DNA of 64,000 bases from Candidatus Tenderia electrophaga (GTDB taxonomy: Bacteria; Pseudomonadota; Gammaproteobacteria; Tenderiales; Tenderiaceae): positions 496,001-560,000 of the forward strand of contig CP013099.1 of assembly GCA_001447805.1 (NCBI GenBank), in the 5' to 3' direction. Below the pieces are notes generated by a model. That model was given only the letters and a program-made list of their open reading frames with translations, was not told the DNA's origin and ran no database searches. Below are positions 36,755-45,930 of the stretch, piece by piece. The translations under genes and the position numbers were made by a program. Numbering within the stretch: position 1 is the stretch's first letter; the number at the start of each line of letters is the position of its first letter.

Positions 36755-37330
36755 TTAGTGGCTGGTGTCGGCGCCGTCGATCCAGTCGCGCTTAATCATG
36801 TGGCCGCCCGAACTGCCGTCCTTGACGCGTTCTAAGGCATGCTGGCTGCCGGTTTCTTCCCACAATTCGAAGGCATCGAGCAGGTCGATGTGCTGCGATT
36901 GATCGTTTAATTCGCGCATGGCGTGCAGTACATCCATCATGGGGATGAAGTCCGCCGCCAGCTGACCGTAGAAACCGTGAATCTTATCATGTAATTGCTG
37001 GTAGGCACTGCGGCCCATGTTAACGAAATAGCCGATGCTGACCAGGCGTCGCTTGGCATTTTGCGGAAATAGCCCCGACACCAGCAGACATTTATCGCCC
37101 ACGTCACGCAACTGCGCGTGTTGCTGTTGGCCGGCTTTCTGAGCGCTGTCGAGAAACTCCAAGGCCATGACGCTGCTGACCAATTCCGGTCGCTGGGTAA
37201 AGCGCATCAGGGTCAGCACCAGGTAGCTTTCCAGGGTTTCGTCGAGTTGGCGGTTGGCCGCCGCTTCGGCGTCGCTGACCAAGGCCTGCCACAGTGCCGT
37301 GCTGGTGGGTTCCAATACCAAGCTTGTCAT
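36755..37330 (-). CDS. Conserved-looking hypothetical protein
   Basis: I do not recognise this 191-residue protein. It is soluble and mostly helical by composition, without signal peptide or membrane segments. Visible features are MALEFLDSAQKAGQQQHAQLRDVGDKCLLVSGLFP (described here only by its key C and P) near the middle and GYFVNMGRSAYQQL further on. The pattern of aromatic and polar residues may form a helical bundle that could bind a ligand, but this is speculation. It is a single-gene unit with its own strong terminator, divergent from the barrel gene at 37487. Confidence 0.75.
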   Translation of the reverse strand: MTSLVLEPTSTALWQALVSDAEAAANRQLDETLESYLVLTLMRFTQRPELVSSVMALEFLDSAQKAGQQQHAQLRDVGDKCLLVSGLFPQNAKRRLVSIGYFVNMGRSAYQQLHDKIHGFYGQLAADFIPMMDVLHAMRELNDQSQHIDLLDAFELWEETGSQHALERVKDGSSGGHMIKRDWIDGADTSH

Positions 37331-37486
37331 AGGCTATCCCTCATTCCGCAAACACAGTTCCATACTATGGATATCGGTGCTTGGCGACAAGCGCTTGAGT
37401 GTGAGAGTTTGATATGCCGGCTGCGGCTTAAGGATGGCGGGCGGCTGCCGTCAAGATGAAAGGGTTGCTTAATTGACTATGGACGC

Positions 37487-38548
37487 ATGTGTATGGGGAC
37501 TGGATTTGCCGGATGTTGTGACATAAATCGCCATGCCCGGGCCGCGAGCGTCGCGCCCGTGCGCGCGGGTCTGGCGGCATTGCTGCTCTTGTGTGCGGCT
37601 CCCGCCGTCGCCGAGACGGCGCTTGCCGTCGCCCTCGAGGGTGGTTACCGTTTCGATGCGCTGGACTGGAATATCGCCGGCTGGAATACCGACTCGGGGA
37701 ATCCCGATCAGCAGCGCTCTGGCGAGTACGTCAATGTGTTATCGGAGCTGAGCTGGAGTGATGTGCAGATCGCCCAGGTCGGTCTGTCCTTCGAGGCCCG
37801 CGATGGGCGCCTGTACCTGCGTGGGCAGGCCTTTTACGGCGAGGTGCTGGACGGTGACAACCGCGATTCCGATTACGATTACGACAATCGTCAGGGTGAG
37901 TTCTCGCGCTCCGATAACGGCGTGTTCGGTGATACCTTGGACGCCGGTATCAGTCTCGGTTATCGCTACGATGTCGCCTGGGGCGACGCCTCTCCCATCC
38001 ACATCATGCCAGTGGTGGGTGCCGCCATTCATCAACAGAATTTCGGCATGAACGACGGTTACCAAACGCTTTATGTGCCCTATGCCGAGCGGCTCGGTCA
38101 TCCTCAGGCCGGGGTACCCGACACCAGCGTCGTGGGACCGGACCTGCTGGCCGGCCTGAACAGCAGCTACGATACTGAATGGACCACCGGCTGGGTGGGT
38201 CTGGATATCTGGCGGACGCTGACGCCCCGGCTGAGTCTGCGGCTGAATGCGCAATTCCACACCGGTGACTACGCCGCCGTGGCCAATTGGAATCTGCGCC
38301 AGGACTTGGCGCATCCGGTCAGTTTCGCCCATTGGGCCGATGGTCAGGGTCTGGTGCTCGGCGTGGGGGGGGAATACGCATTGAGTCCGGCGCTGCTGCT
38401 CAAGTTCGGCGTCAATTACGGCAAATGGGACACCGACCCCGGCATCGACCGGGTGTATTTCAGTGACGGCAGTCGCGTGGAGACCCCCTTGAACCAGGTC
38501 AACTGGGAATCGCTGGCCTTTAACCTGGGGCTGGCGCTGCGGCTCTAG
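37487..38548 (+). CDS. Outer-membrane beta-barrel protein, omptin-fold-like
   Basis: A 353-residue exported protein. A polar start is followed by a signal peptide (hydrophobic core about 27-40, cleavage near AVAETA). Alternating amphipathic strands and acidic loops follow, ending in NLGLALRL as expected for a barrel. Segments such as LSELSW and [17 protein letters not shown] recall the omptin superfamily, but the catalytic Asp-His dyad of omptins is not evident. A non-proteolytic porin-like or structural role is equally possible. The start is uncertain: ATG 37487 or 37493, both with weak ribosome sites. Confidence 0.65.
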   Translation: MCMGTGFAGCCDINRHARAASVAPVRAGLAALLLLCAAPAVAETALAVALEGGYRFDALDWNIAGWNTDSGNPDQQRSGEYVNVLSELSWSDVQIAQVGLSFEARDGRLYLRGQAFYGEVLDGDNRDSDYDYDNRQGEFSRSDNGVFGDTLDAGISLGYRYDVAWGDASPIHIMPVVGAAIHQQNFGMNDGYQTLYVPYAERLGHPQAGVPDTSVVGPDLLAGLNSSYDTEWTTGWVGLDIWRTLTPRLSLRLNAQFHTGDYAAVANWNLRQDLAHPVSFAHWADGQGLVLGVGGEYALSPALLLKFGVNYGKWDTDPGIDRVYFSDGSRVETPLNQVNWESLAFNLGLALRL

Positions 38549-38616
38549 CCGCCCTTACATTCTTAACTCGGCAACCGGTATACTTCCCGTTTTTCTCGCG
38601 GGAACAACAGGCAGTT

Positions 38617-39567
38617 ATGTTGAATCAGGAACCCCGGCCGGCCGGCGCCGATTACGATCTCTCCACCTTTCAGGGCATGATCCTCGCCCTGCAAAGCTAT
38701 TGGGCCGAACACGGCTGCATCGTGCTGCAACCCTACGACATGGAAGTGGGTGCCGGTACCTTTCACACCGCCACCTTCCTGCGCGCCATCGGCCCCGAGC
38801 CGTGGCGCGCCGCCTACGTGCAGCCCTCGCGCCGCCCCACCGACGGCCGCTACGGCGAGAACCCCAACCGCCTGCAGCACTACTATCAGTTTCAGGTGGT
38901 GCTCAAACCCTCACCGTTGGCGATTCAGGAGCTTTATCTCGGCTCGCTCGAGCTGCTCGGTTTCGATCCGCTGGTGCACGACATCCGCTTCGTCGAGGAT
39001 AACTGGGAGTCGCCCACCCTGGGCGCCTGGGGCCTGGGCTGGGAGGTGTGGCTCAATGGCATGGAGGTGACCCAGTTCACCTACTTTCAGCAGGTCGGCG
39101 GGCTGGACTGCAAACCGGTCACCGGCGAGATCACCTACGGCCTGGAACGCCTGGCCATGTACATGCAGGGGGTGGACAGCGTCTACGACCTGGTCTGGAC
39201 CCGCGGCCCGGATGGTGATGTGAGTTACGGCGACGTGTTTCACCAGAACGAGGTGGAGCAGTCGGCCTACAATTTCGAACACGCCGAAGTGGCGCCCCTG
39301 TTCGACTGGTTCGACAACTGCGAACGCGAAAGCAACAAACTCATCGCGCTGGGTCTGCCCCTGCCCGCCTATGAACAGATGCTCAAGGCCTCCCATACCT
39401 TCAATCTGCTCGACGCCCGCCACGCCATCTCCGTGACTGAGCGGGCCCGCTTCATCGGCCGGGTGCGCGCCCTGTCGCGTGCCGTGGCCGAGGCCTACTA
39501 CCACAAACGCGAAGAGTTGGGCTTTCCTATGTTGAGGCAGGGGCTGAAACAGGGAGGGCAGGGCTGA
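38617..39567 (+). CDS. glyQ: Glycyl-tRNA synthetase alpha subunit
   Basis: A 316-residue catalytic subunit of the bacterial alpha2beta2 glycyl-tRNA synthetase. Class II motifs are present: [13 protein letters not shown] at the N-terminus, [20 protein letters not shown]-type motif 2 ([10 protein letters not shown]), and [13 protein letters not shown] motif 3. It overlaps glyS (TGATG), so the subunits are translationally coupled. Confidence 0.97.
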   Translation: MLNQEPRPAGADYDLSTFQGMILALQSYWAEHGCIVLQPYDMEVGAGTFHTATFLRAIGPEPWRAAYVQPSRRPTDGRYGENPNRLQHYYQFQVVLKPSPLAIQELYLGSLELLGFDPLVHDIRFVEDNWESPTLGAWGLGWEVWLNGMEVTQFTYFQQVGGLDCKPVTGEITYGLERLAMYMQGVDSVYDLVWTRGPDGDVSYGDVFHQNEVEQSAYNFEHAEVAPLFDWFDNCERESNKLIALGLPLPAYEQMLKASHTFNLLDARHAISVTERARFIGRVRALSRAVAEAYYHKREELGFPMLRQGLKQGGQG

Positions 39568-41654
39568 TGGAACGCAAGGATTTTCTGGTCGAACTGGGTA
39601 CCGAAGAGCTGCCGCCCAAGGCACTCAAAAAACTCGCCGACGCCTTCACTGCCGGCATTGTCGAAGGCTTGCAGAATGAACACCTGAGCCACTCCGCCGT
39701 GCACAGCTACGCCGCGCCACGGCGTCTTGCGGTATGGGTCGAGGCCCTGCAAACCGCCCAGCCCGACAAACAGCTTGAACGGCGCGGTCCTGCCGTGCAG
39801 GCCGCCTTCGACGACAACGGCCTGCCCACCAAGGCGGCCCAAGGTTTCGCCCGTTCCTGCGGCGTGCAAGTGGAAGAGTTGGAAACCCTGGAGACCGACA
39901 AGGGCAGCTGGCTGGTGCATCGCGGTTTCGAACAGGGCAAGGGCGCCCGGGAGTTGTTGCCCGCCATCGTGCAGCACGCGCTGGATAAACTGCCCATCCC
40001 CAAACGCATGCGTTGGGGCGATCTCAGCGCCGAGTTCGTGCGCCCGGTGCACTGGCTGGTGCTGTTGTTGGGTGAAGAGGTGATCGACACCGAGATCCTG
40101 GCGGTTGAATCGGGCCGTGAGACCCGCGGCCACCGTTTTCATCACCCGCATGCCATCAGCATTAACCAGCCCTCCGAATACGCCCCGTTGCTGGAGACCG
40201 AAGGGCGCGTCGTCGCCGATTTCGAGCAACGCCGCGAGGCGATCCGCGGCCAGGTGCAGGAGGCGGCCGTGCGCTTGGGCGGCAAGGCGGTGATCGACGC
40301 CTCATTGCTGGATGAAGTGACTGGCATGGTGGAGTGGCCCGTGGCCGTGGCCGGTTCATTCGACCGGCGTTTTCTCGATGTCCCCGCCGAGGCCTTGATC
40401 TCGGCCATGAAGGGCCACCAGAAGTATTTCCACGTGGTCGACGCCGATGACACACTGATGCCCAATTTCATCACCGTCAGCAACATCGACAGCAAGGACA
40501 TCAGCGCCGTGCGCGACGGCAACGAGCGCGTCATCCGGCCGCGCCTGGCCGACGCCGAATTCTTCTGGCATCAGGATCGCAAGCAGTCACTGGCCGGGTA
40601 TCGTGATGCGCTGAAGCACGTGGTGTTCCAGAAACAGCTCGGCACCCTGTTCCACAAATCGGAACGCATCGCCGGACTGGCCGGTGCTATTGCCGAACAG
40701 TTGGGCGCCCAACGCAGTGAGGCGGAACGCGCCGGGCAGTTGGCCAAGTGCGATCTCATGTCCGAGATGGTGGGTGAATTCCCCGAACTGCAGGGCACCA
40801 TGGGGCGTTACTACGCCGCCCATGACGGCGAGCCTGCCGAGGTGGTCGCCGCCATGGACGAGCAATACATGCCGCGCTTCGCCGGCGACCGATTACCCGC
40901 CAATCCGGTCGGTCAGGCGGTCGCCATCGCCGATAAGCTCGATACCCTGGTGGGCATCTTCGGCATCGGTCAGCCGCCCACCGGTTCGAAAGACCCCTTC
41001 GCCCTGCGCCGTGCCGCTCTGGGGGTGTTGCGTACCCTCATCGAACAGAGGTTGGAGCTGGATCTGACCAACCTCATCGACGAGAGCATCGCCCACTATA
41101 AAACCGGCGGTAATGCGTTCGACGCCAAGCTCGACGGCCAGGTGTTCGACTTCATGATGGAGCGCCTGCGCGTCTACTACAGCGACATCGGTATTTCAGT
41201 GGATGTGTTCGAAGCGGTGCTGGCGGTACGGCCCACGCGGCCCTATGATTTCGATCAGCGCGTGCGCGCGGTCAACGCCTTTCGTGAACTGGCCGAGGCC
41301 GAGTCGCTGGCGGCGGCCAACAAGCGTGCCTCCAACATCCTGCGTCAGGCCCGGGAGAAGGGTGAGACGTTCAGCGATCAGGTCGATAGCACCCTGCTGC
41401 AAGAGCAAGAGGAGCAAGTGCTGGCCGAGCGTATCGTCAAGGTCGGCGCGGCGGTGAAACCGGAGCTGGAAAAGTTCGACTACAGCACCGCCCTGCAGCA
41501 GATGGCCGAGCTGCGCCAACCGGTGGACGCCTTCTTCGATGAGGTGATGGTGATGGCCGAAGACGAGGGTGTGCGTCGCAATCGCCTGGCGCTGCTCAAC
41601 AGTCTGCGCGAGTTGTTTTTGCGGGTCGCCGACGTGTCTCAGTTACAAGGATAA
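39567..41654 (+). CDS. glyS: Glycyl-tRNA synthetase beta subunit
   Basis: A 695-residue tRNA-recognition subunit. It opens DFLVELGTEELPPKAL, the family hallmark, and has HD-like and anticodon-binding regions in the C-terminal half (GIFGIGQPPTGSKDPFALRR; RRNRLALLNSLRELF at the end). Length matches E. coli GlyS (689). gmhB starts three bases after its stop. Confidence 0.97.
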   Translation: MERKDFLVELGTEELPPKALKKLADAFTAGIVEGLQNEHLSHSAVHSYAAPRRLAVWVEALQTAQPDKQLERRGPAVQAAFDDNGLPTKAAQGFARSCGVQVEELETLETDKGSWLVHRGFEQGKGARELLPAIVQHALDKLPIPKRMRWGDLSAEFVRPVHWLVLLLGEEVIDTEILAVESGRETRGHRFHHPHAISINQPSEYAPLLETEGRVVADFEQRREAIRGQVQEAAVRLGGKAVIDASLLDEVTGMVEWPVAVAGSFDRRFLDVPAEALISAMKGHQKYFHVVDADDTLMPNFITVSNIDSKDISAVRDGNERVIRPRLADAEFFWHQDRKQSLAGYRDALKHVVFQKQLGTLFHKSERIAGLAGAIAEQLGAQRSEAERAGQLAKCDLMSEMVGEFPELQGTMGRYYAAHDGEPAEVVAAMDEQYMPRFAGDRLPANPVGQAVAIADKLDTLVGIFGIGQPPTGSKDPFALRRAALGVLRTLIEQRLELDLTNLIDESIAHYKTGGNAFDAKLDGQVFDFMMERLRVYYSDIGISVDVFEAVLAVRPTRPYDFDQRVRAVNAFRELAEAESLAAANKRASNILRQAREKGETFSDQVDSTLLQEQEEQVLAERIVKVGAAVKPELEKFDYSTALQQMAELRQPVDAFFDEVMVMAEDEGVRRNRLALLNSLRELFLRVADVSQLQG

Positions 41655-41657
41655 ATA

Positions 41658-42200
41658 ATGAAACTCATCATCCTCGACCGCGACGGCGTCATCAACGAAG
41701 ACTCGGACGACTACATCAAATCGGTCGATGAGTGGCGGCCCATCCCCGGCAGCATCGAGGCCATCGCCAAACTCTCCATGAACGACTACCGCGTGCTGGT
41801 GGCCACCAATCAGTCCGGCATTGCGCGCGGCCTGTTCGATCTCGATACCCTGGCGCAAATGCACGACAAAATGCATCAACTGGTCGGCGCCGCGGGCGGC
41901 AGCGTCGAAGCGGTGTTTTTCTGTCCCCACGGCCCGGACGACGGTTGCGACTGCCGCAAACCCAAGCCCGGCATGTTGCGCGACATCGGCGATCGCTTGC
42001 GCGTCGAACTCAACGGTGTGGCTGCGGTGGGGGATTCGCTGCGCGATTTGCAGGCTGCCGAGGCCGTCGGCGCGCGACCCGTGCTGGTGCGCACCGGTAA
42101 GGGTCAGCGCACCCTGGATAAGTTGGGGGGTAAGCTGGACTGCGAGGTCTACGCCGACCTGGCCACATTTGTGGACGTGTTGTTGGTGGAAGAGGACTGA
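41658..42200 (+). CDS. gmhB: D-glycero-D-manno-heptose 1,7-bisphosphate 7-phosphatase
   Basis: A 180-residue HAD phosphatase of LPS inner-core heptose synthesis. The nucleophile motif is LDRDGVINED (D8/D10), then TNQSGIARG, and the zinc-binding insert CPHGPDDGCDCRKPKPGM shows the C-H-C-C ligand set. It lies between glyS and plsC, as in Pseudomonas. Confidence 0.95.
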   Translation: MKLIILDRDGVINEDSDDYIKSVDEWRPIPGSIEAIAKLSMNDYRVLVATNQSGIARGLFDLDTLAQMHDKMHQLVGAAGGSVEAVFFCPHGPDDGCDCRKPKPGMLRDIGDRLRVELNGVAAVGDSLRDLQAAEAVGARPVLVRTGKGQRTLDKLGGKLDCEVYADLATFVDVLLVEED

Positions 42201-42210
42201 CCGCGCCATC

Positions 42211-42945
42211 ATGCAGCTGCTACGTTCGACGATCTTTTTTATCACCATGGTGGTATCGGCGATTGTGTTCGCCATACCCGCCGTGCTGCTGTACCCCCTT
42301 TCCTTCAGGACCCGTTATCGCTTTATTTCTCAATGGGCGCGCTTCAACATCTGGTGGCTGAAGGTCACCTGCAGACTGACTTACCGTGTCGAGGGCTTGG
42401 AGCATCTGCCGCGCGAAGCGGCCATTGTCTACTGCAAGCACGCCTCGACCTGGGAGACCCTGGCCTTGCAGGGTATCCTGCCGCCGCAGACCTGGGTGCT
42501 CAAGCGCGAACTGCTGCGGGTACCGTTTTTCGGCTGGGGGCTGGCCATGTTGAAACCGGTGGCCATCGACCGCGCCTCCGGGCGCAAGGCGTTAAAACAG
42601 CTGGTGGAGCGGGGTAAGCGCTGTCTCGCCGAAGGGCGTTGGCTGATCGTGTTTCCCGAGGGCACGCGCATGGCGCCGGGCAAGATGCGTCGTTTCGGTC
42701 TGGGCGGCGCCATGCTGGCGGAGAAGAGCGGCCATCCGGTGGTGCCCATCGCCCATAATGCCGGCCATTACTGGCCGCGTCACCGTTTCCTCAAAACGCC
42801 CGGTGTGATTACCCTCAGGATCGGCCCGGTCATCGACAGTCGAGTGCACAACGCCGCCGAAATCAACGCGCGCGCCGAGCAATGGATGATCGAGGCGATG
42901 ACCGACATCACCGGCCAGCCGGAAGAGATCGTTGAACGCAAGTAA
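42211..42945 (+). CDS. plsC: 1-acyl-sn-glycerol-3-phosphate acyltransferase family protein
   Basis: A 244-residue membrane acyltransferase that makes phosphatidic acid or a related lipid. An N-terminal helix (about 5-30) precedes the catalytic HASTWE motif, a Glu variant of HX4D seen in a subgroup of PlsC proteins, and the acceptor-binding FPEGTRMAPG. ATG 42211 is used although the frame is open further upstream inside gmhB. It follows gmhB by ten bases. Confidence 0.9.
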   Translation: MQLLRSTIFFITMVVSAIVFAIPAVLLYPLSFRTRYRFISQWARFNIWWLKVTCRLTYRVEGLEHLPREAAIVYCKHASTWETLALQGILPPQTWVLKRELLRVPFFGWGLAMLKPVAIDRASGRKALKQLVERGKRCLAEGRWLIVFPEGTRMAPGKMRRFGLGGAMLAEKSGHPVVPIAHNAGHYWPRHRFLKTPGVITLRIGPVIDSRVHNAAEINARAEQWMIEAMTDITGQPEEIVERK

Positions 42946-43068
42946 CAACCACTCTTAGCAAAAGGTTGTTAACACTGTTTAACCTTTCGCGGGTTCCATC
43001 TGTGTGAACTTGTGAACTATGTTGTTAAGCTGTTGCCCTATTGGGAACGATTTCAAAGAAAGGCCGGC

Positions 43069-43890
43069 ATGGACCAGCTGTTCAACGACCCCCTGTTTCA
43101 ATCCGCATTCCTGCCCTTTGTCGTGAGTCTGATTGTGGCGCTGATCCTGCGACCCCACGGTTGGGTCTGGGCCGGCCTGTCGGCCGTGGCCGGTTTCGCC
43201 GCCACCGCCTATGTGCTCACCGGCTTTGAACTGTTTCCATTACGCAGCGATCGCAAGATCCTGCTGCTGGGCGGCATCGCCGTGGGGCTCGGATTGTTGC
43301 TGGACTTATTGCCGTGGCGGCGCGCGGCGCCGGGGTTGCTGTTTGTCGCCGCCGTGGCCGCCGCCTTGTGGCTGGTCTGGCCCCGTTTCCGCTTCATGGA
43401 CGGCTGGCAGCTCTGGGCCCTGGCCATCGCCGGGCCGGCCTATGTGGCCTGGCTGGTGGTGAGTTGTGAGGCCTTGCGTGACAAGGCCTTGCAGGCCGAC
43501 AGCGTGGTCTTCGCCCTGTCGTTAGGTACCGGGCTGTCGGCCTTGCTCGGTGCCACCGCTTTGTACGGCCAGCTGGCCTCGGCGATTGCCGCGGCGGTGG
43601 GCGCGCGCCTGCTTTTGCAATTCTTGAACAAACCCGTGGCGGCCGGTTCCGTCATGCTGGTGCCCTTGGTGGCGGTGAACGCCTTGCTGGGTCTGGGGGC
43701 GGTGGTGTATGCCAAACTGCCCTGGTACAGCCTGTTGCTGTTGGCCTTGATACCGCTGCTGATGCGTGTACCGCTGAGCGCGGCTATGCCGCGCTGGCTG
43801 CTGACCATGGTGACTGTATTGATTGCCTGCGTGCCCGCGGCGCTGGCAATATTCCTGACGTGGCGGGAGGCGGGTGCACCGCCGATCTAA
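43069..43890 (+). CDS. Polytopic membrane protein of unknown function
   Basis: A 273-residue protein with about eight or nine hydrophobic helices and short loops, alanine and leucine rich. No transporter signature or catalytic motif is recognised. ATG 43069 is chosen because GAAAGG lies five bases before it; GTG 43012 would add 19 residues without a visible ribosome site. It precedes the YceI gene by 43 bases on the same strand. Confidence 0.7.
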   Translation: MDQLFNDPLFQSAFLPFVVSLIVALILRPHGWVWAGLSAVAGFAATAYVLTGFELFPLRSDRKILLLGGIAVGLGLLLDLLPWRRAAPGLLFVAAVAAALWLVWPRFRFMDGWQLWALAIAGPAYVAWLVVSCEALRDKALQADSVVFALSLGTGLSALLGATALYGQLASAIAAAVGARLLLQFLNKPVAAGSVMLVPLVAVNALLGLGAVVYAKLPWYSLLLLALIPLLMRVPLSAAMPRWLLTMVTVLIACVPAALAIFLTWREAGAPPI

Positions 43891-43933
43891 ATTTTTGTAG
43901 GAACTTCAACTCGACAATGAAAGGGGAGTAGCA

Positions 43934-44497
43934 ATGCGTAACGTTTGTTTGGCCGTCGCCATGACGGTGTCCGTGTCAGCCTATGCGGCGGAGGAATACA
44001 CCATCGATCCGTTTCACACATATCCTAATTTCGAGATCAATCATCTCGGCTTTTCCACCATGCATGGTCGTTTTGGTAAGACTGAAGGTGAATTGATCAT
44101 CGATTGGGAAAACAATACCGGTGAGGTCGATATCGTGATCGACGCTGCATCCGTGGACACCGGTATGAAGAAGCGTGACGATCATTTGCGATCGCCTGAT
44201 TTTCTCAATGCCGCGGAATTTCCCGAGATCACTTATGAGTCCACCAATGTCGTTATCAATGACGACAAGACCGCCAAGGTGGAAGGCGAGCTCACCATTA
44301 TGGGCGTCAGCAAGCCCGTGACCCTGGATGTGAAGAGCATCAATTGCGGCGAGCATCCGATGCAGAAGGGCACCTTTGTCTGCGGCTTCGATGCGGAAGG
44401 CAAGATCAAGCGTTCGGATTTCGGTGTCACCTACGCTTTACCGGCGGTGGGCGATGAGATGAAGCTGCATTTCCAGGTCGAGGCCAAGCGCAATTAA
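43934..44497 (+). CDS. YceI family periplasmic protein
   Basis: A 187-residue lipocalin-like protein. A signal peptide ends at AYA (about residue 18). The mature part shows the YceI pattern: YTIDPFHTYPNFEINHLGFS, KRDDHLRSPDFLNA and FGVTYALPAVGDEM. Family members bind isoprenoids such as polyprenyl lipids in the periplasm. GGGGAG lies before the ATG. A strong terminator follows. Confidence 0.93.
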   Translation: MRNVCLAVAMTVSVSAYAAEEYTIDPFHTYPNFEINHLGFSTMHGRFGKTEGELIIDWENNTGEVDIVIDAASVDTGMKKRDDHLRSPDFLNAAEFPEITYESTNVVINDDKTAKVEGELTIMGVSKPVTLDVKSINCGEHPMQKGTFVCGFDAEGKIKRSDFGVTYALPAVGDEMKLHFQVEAKRN

Positions 44498-44570
44498 GCC
44501 GCATTTCTCACCGGGACCGCGGCAGCAGCTGCGGGAACATTCATTGTAAGGCCCCATTTTTGAGGGGGCA

Positions 44571-44600
44571 AAAAAACGGCGCTGACAGCGCCGTTTTTTT
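44571..44600. terminator. Bidirectional terminator between the yceI-like gene and the PmbA-family gene
   Basis: AAAAAACGGCGCT (44571-44583) pairs perfectly with AGCGCCGTTTTTT over a three-base loop, with A and T runs on both sides. A second small GC hairpin lies at about 44551-44570. Confidence 0.9.
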
Positions 44601-44612
44601 ATGGGCGCGCCG

Positions 44613-45929
44613 CTACAGCGTGAAGCTGAAATCGTCCACCAGCACGCCGGGCAGCTTGGCGCTGCTTTCCGAGCGTCTTTCATAGGTGCCGGTATCGAAA
44701 ATCTGTTCGCGCTCCCGGGTCAGATCCACCAGTTTTTCTCCAAGGATGCTGAGGACGCTTTCATCGAAACGCATGACGTTCAGCGGTGCCACCGGCACAC
44801 CGTTTTCTACCCACAGGCAGGCGAAGCGGGTCATGCCGGTGATGCGGCAGTGATTGCGGTCGGAATAATTGCAGTACCACAGGTTGCTGATGTAGACGCC
44901 GGTGTCCAGTGCCTTCAGTACTTCGTCTTGAGGTAATTCGCCGCTGTCCATTTCCAGGGTCTGTGGATGTTCTATGCTGCAATTGACGGCGCTGCCGTAT
45001 TCCTTGGCGCTGCGTGGGTAGGCCAGACATTGAGCGTATTCACCGTTGACGATCAGCGGCACGGTATCGGGCTTGATGAAACCGCTGCGGGTAAAGCGCG
45101 GTGTAATGCCGCCGGCATGGTTTTCGGTGAGCGTGACGCGGGCGTCCAGTTTCACGCCTTCGCGCACCATCTTGATCAGCGGCGTGGTGGCGGTGCGGTG
45201 GCTCTTGAGCCCGAAGCCGCCCCAGTTGAGCAGGGTCATCAATTCATACAGGGCCTGGGGGGCGAGGAAGACGCGATAGCGTCCGGGTTTGATGGTGATC
45301 GGGGGCTTGTCCAGCAGTCCGAGAGTATCACGCGCGAATTCCACCTTGTGCTTCAGGTGGGCCGGGCTCCAGTCGACGCCGGCGTAATTTTGTTTCACCG
45401 CCTTGTCGTCCTGCAGGTAGACGCTCCAATCGAAATTGAAATTGAAATTGCTGTGCCAGTTGAATTGGCCCAGGGCGTTGGCGAAGCCGTGGGTGATCTC
45501 ACCGCCGGCCCACAGGCCCACCAGGTCGAGGTCTGCGGCGCAATCGATGATTTGGTCGATCACCTCATGCGTCGGCGGCAGGCAGTCCCTGCCCGGCTGG
45601 TAGGTGTCGTGCCATTCACTGGAATAGTTTAGATAGGGATCCTGCGGCAGTAGCGGCAAACGCCGGCGCAGCGCCTGTAGCGCGCGCTCGGCCTGGTAGA
45701 CATCACTGCGTAGATCACCGTTGATCTGTATCACGGCACTGGCCTCGCGTTGCGAGTGGATCAAATCCAATTGCAGACTCTGTTGCCGCACATGGCCGGC
45801 CTGGCGGATGCGGTTACGGTTGAAACGCACGAAGTCCGATTGCTCGCCGTCGTAGTTGAGCAGCAGCACTTCGCCATCTTTCAGGCTGTTGCATAACTGT
45901 TCGCTGAGCTGGCGGAAATGGATTTCCAT
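44613..45929 (-). CDS. TldE/PmbA family protein (non-catalytic partner type)
   Basis: A 438-residue protein of the TldD/PmbA family lacking an HExxxH motif, hence like the TldE/PmbA partner subunit. In characterised systems TldD and TldE form a heterodimer in which only TldD holds the zinc. Family segments include GLWAGGEITHGFANALGQ, PGRYRVFLAPQALYEL and LDTGVYISNLWYCNYSDRN. It starts at ATG 45929, one base after the stop of the upstream TldD-like gene, so the two are coupled. It is not the standard pmbA, which normally stands alone. Confidence 0.82.
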   Translation of the reverse strand: MEIHFRQLSEQLCNSLKDGEVLLLNYDGEQSDFVRFNRNRIRQAGHVRQQSLQLDLIHSQREASAVIQINGDLRSDVYQAERALQALRRRLPLLPQDPYLNYSSEWHDTYQPGRDCLPPTHEVIDQIIDCAADLDLVGLWAGGEITHGFANALGQFNWHSNFNFNFDWSVYLQDDKAVKQNYAGVDWSPAHLKHKVEFARDTLGLLDKPPITIKPGRYRVFLAPQALYELMTLLNWGGFGLKSHRTATTPLIKMVREGVKLDARVTLTENHAGGITPRFTRSGFIKPDTVPLIVNGEYAQCLAYPRSAKEYGSAVNCSIEHPQTLEMDSGELPQDEVLKALDTGVYISNLWYCNYSDRNHCRITGMTRFACLWVENGVPVAPLNVMRFDESVLSILGEKLVDLTREREQIFDTGTYERRSESSAKLPGVLVDDFSFTL

Positions 45930-45930
45930 G

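Noticed and set aside
42944-42970. Possible terminator after plsC (AACAACC...GGTTGTT)
   Set aside because: AT-rich seven-to-nine base stem with a 13-base loop and no T-run; too weak to report as a terminator.
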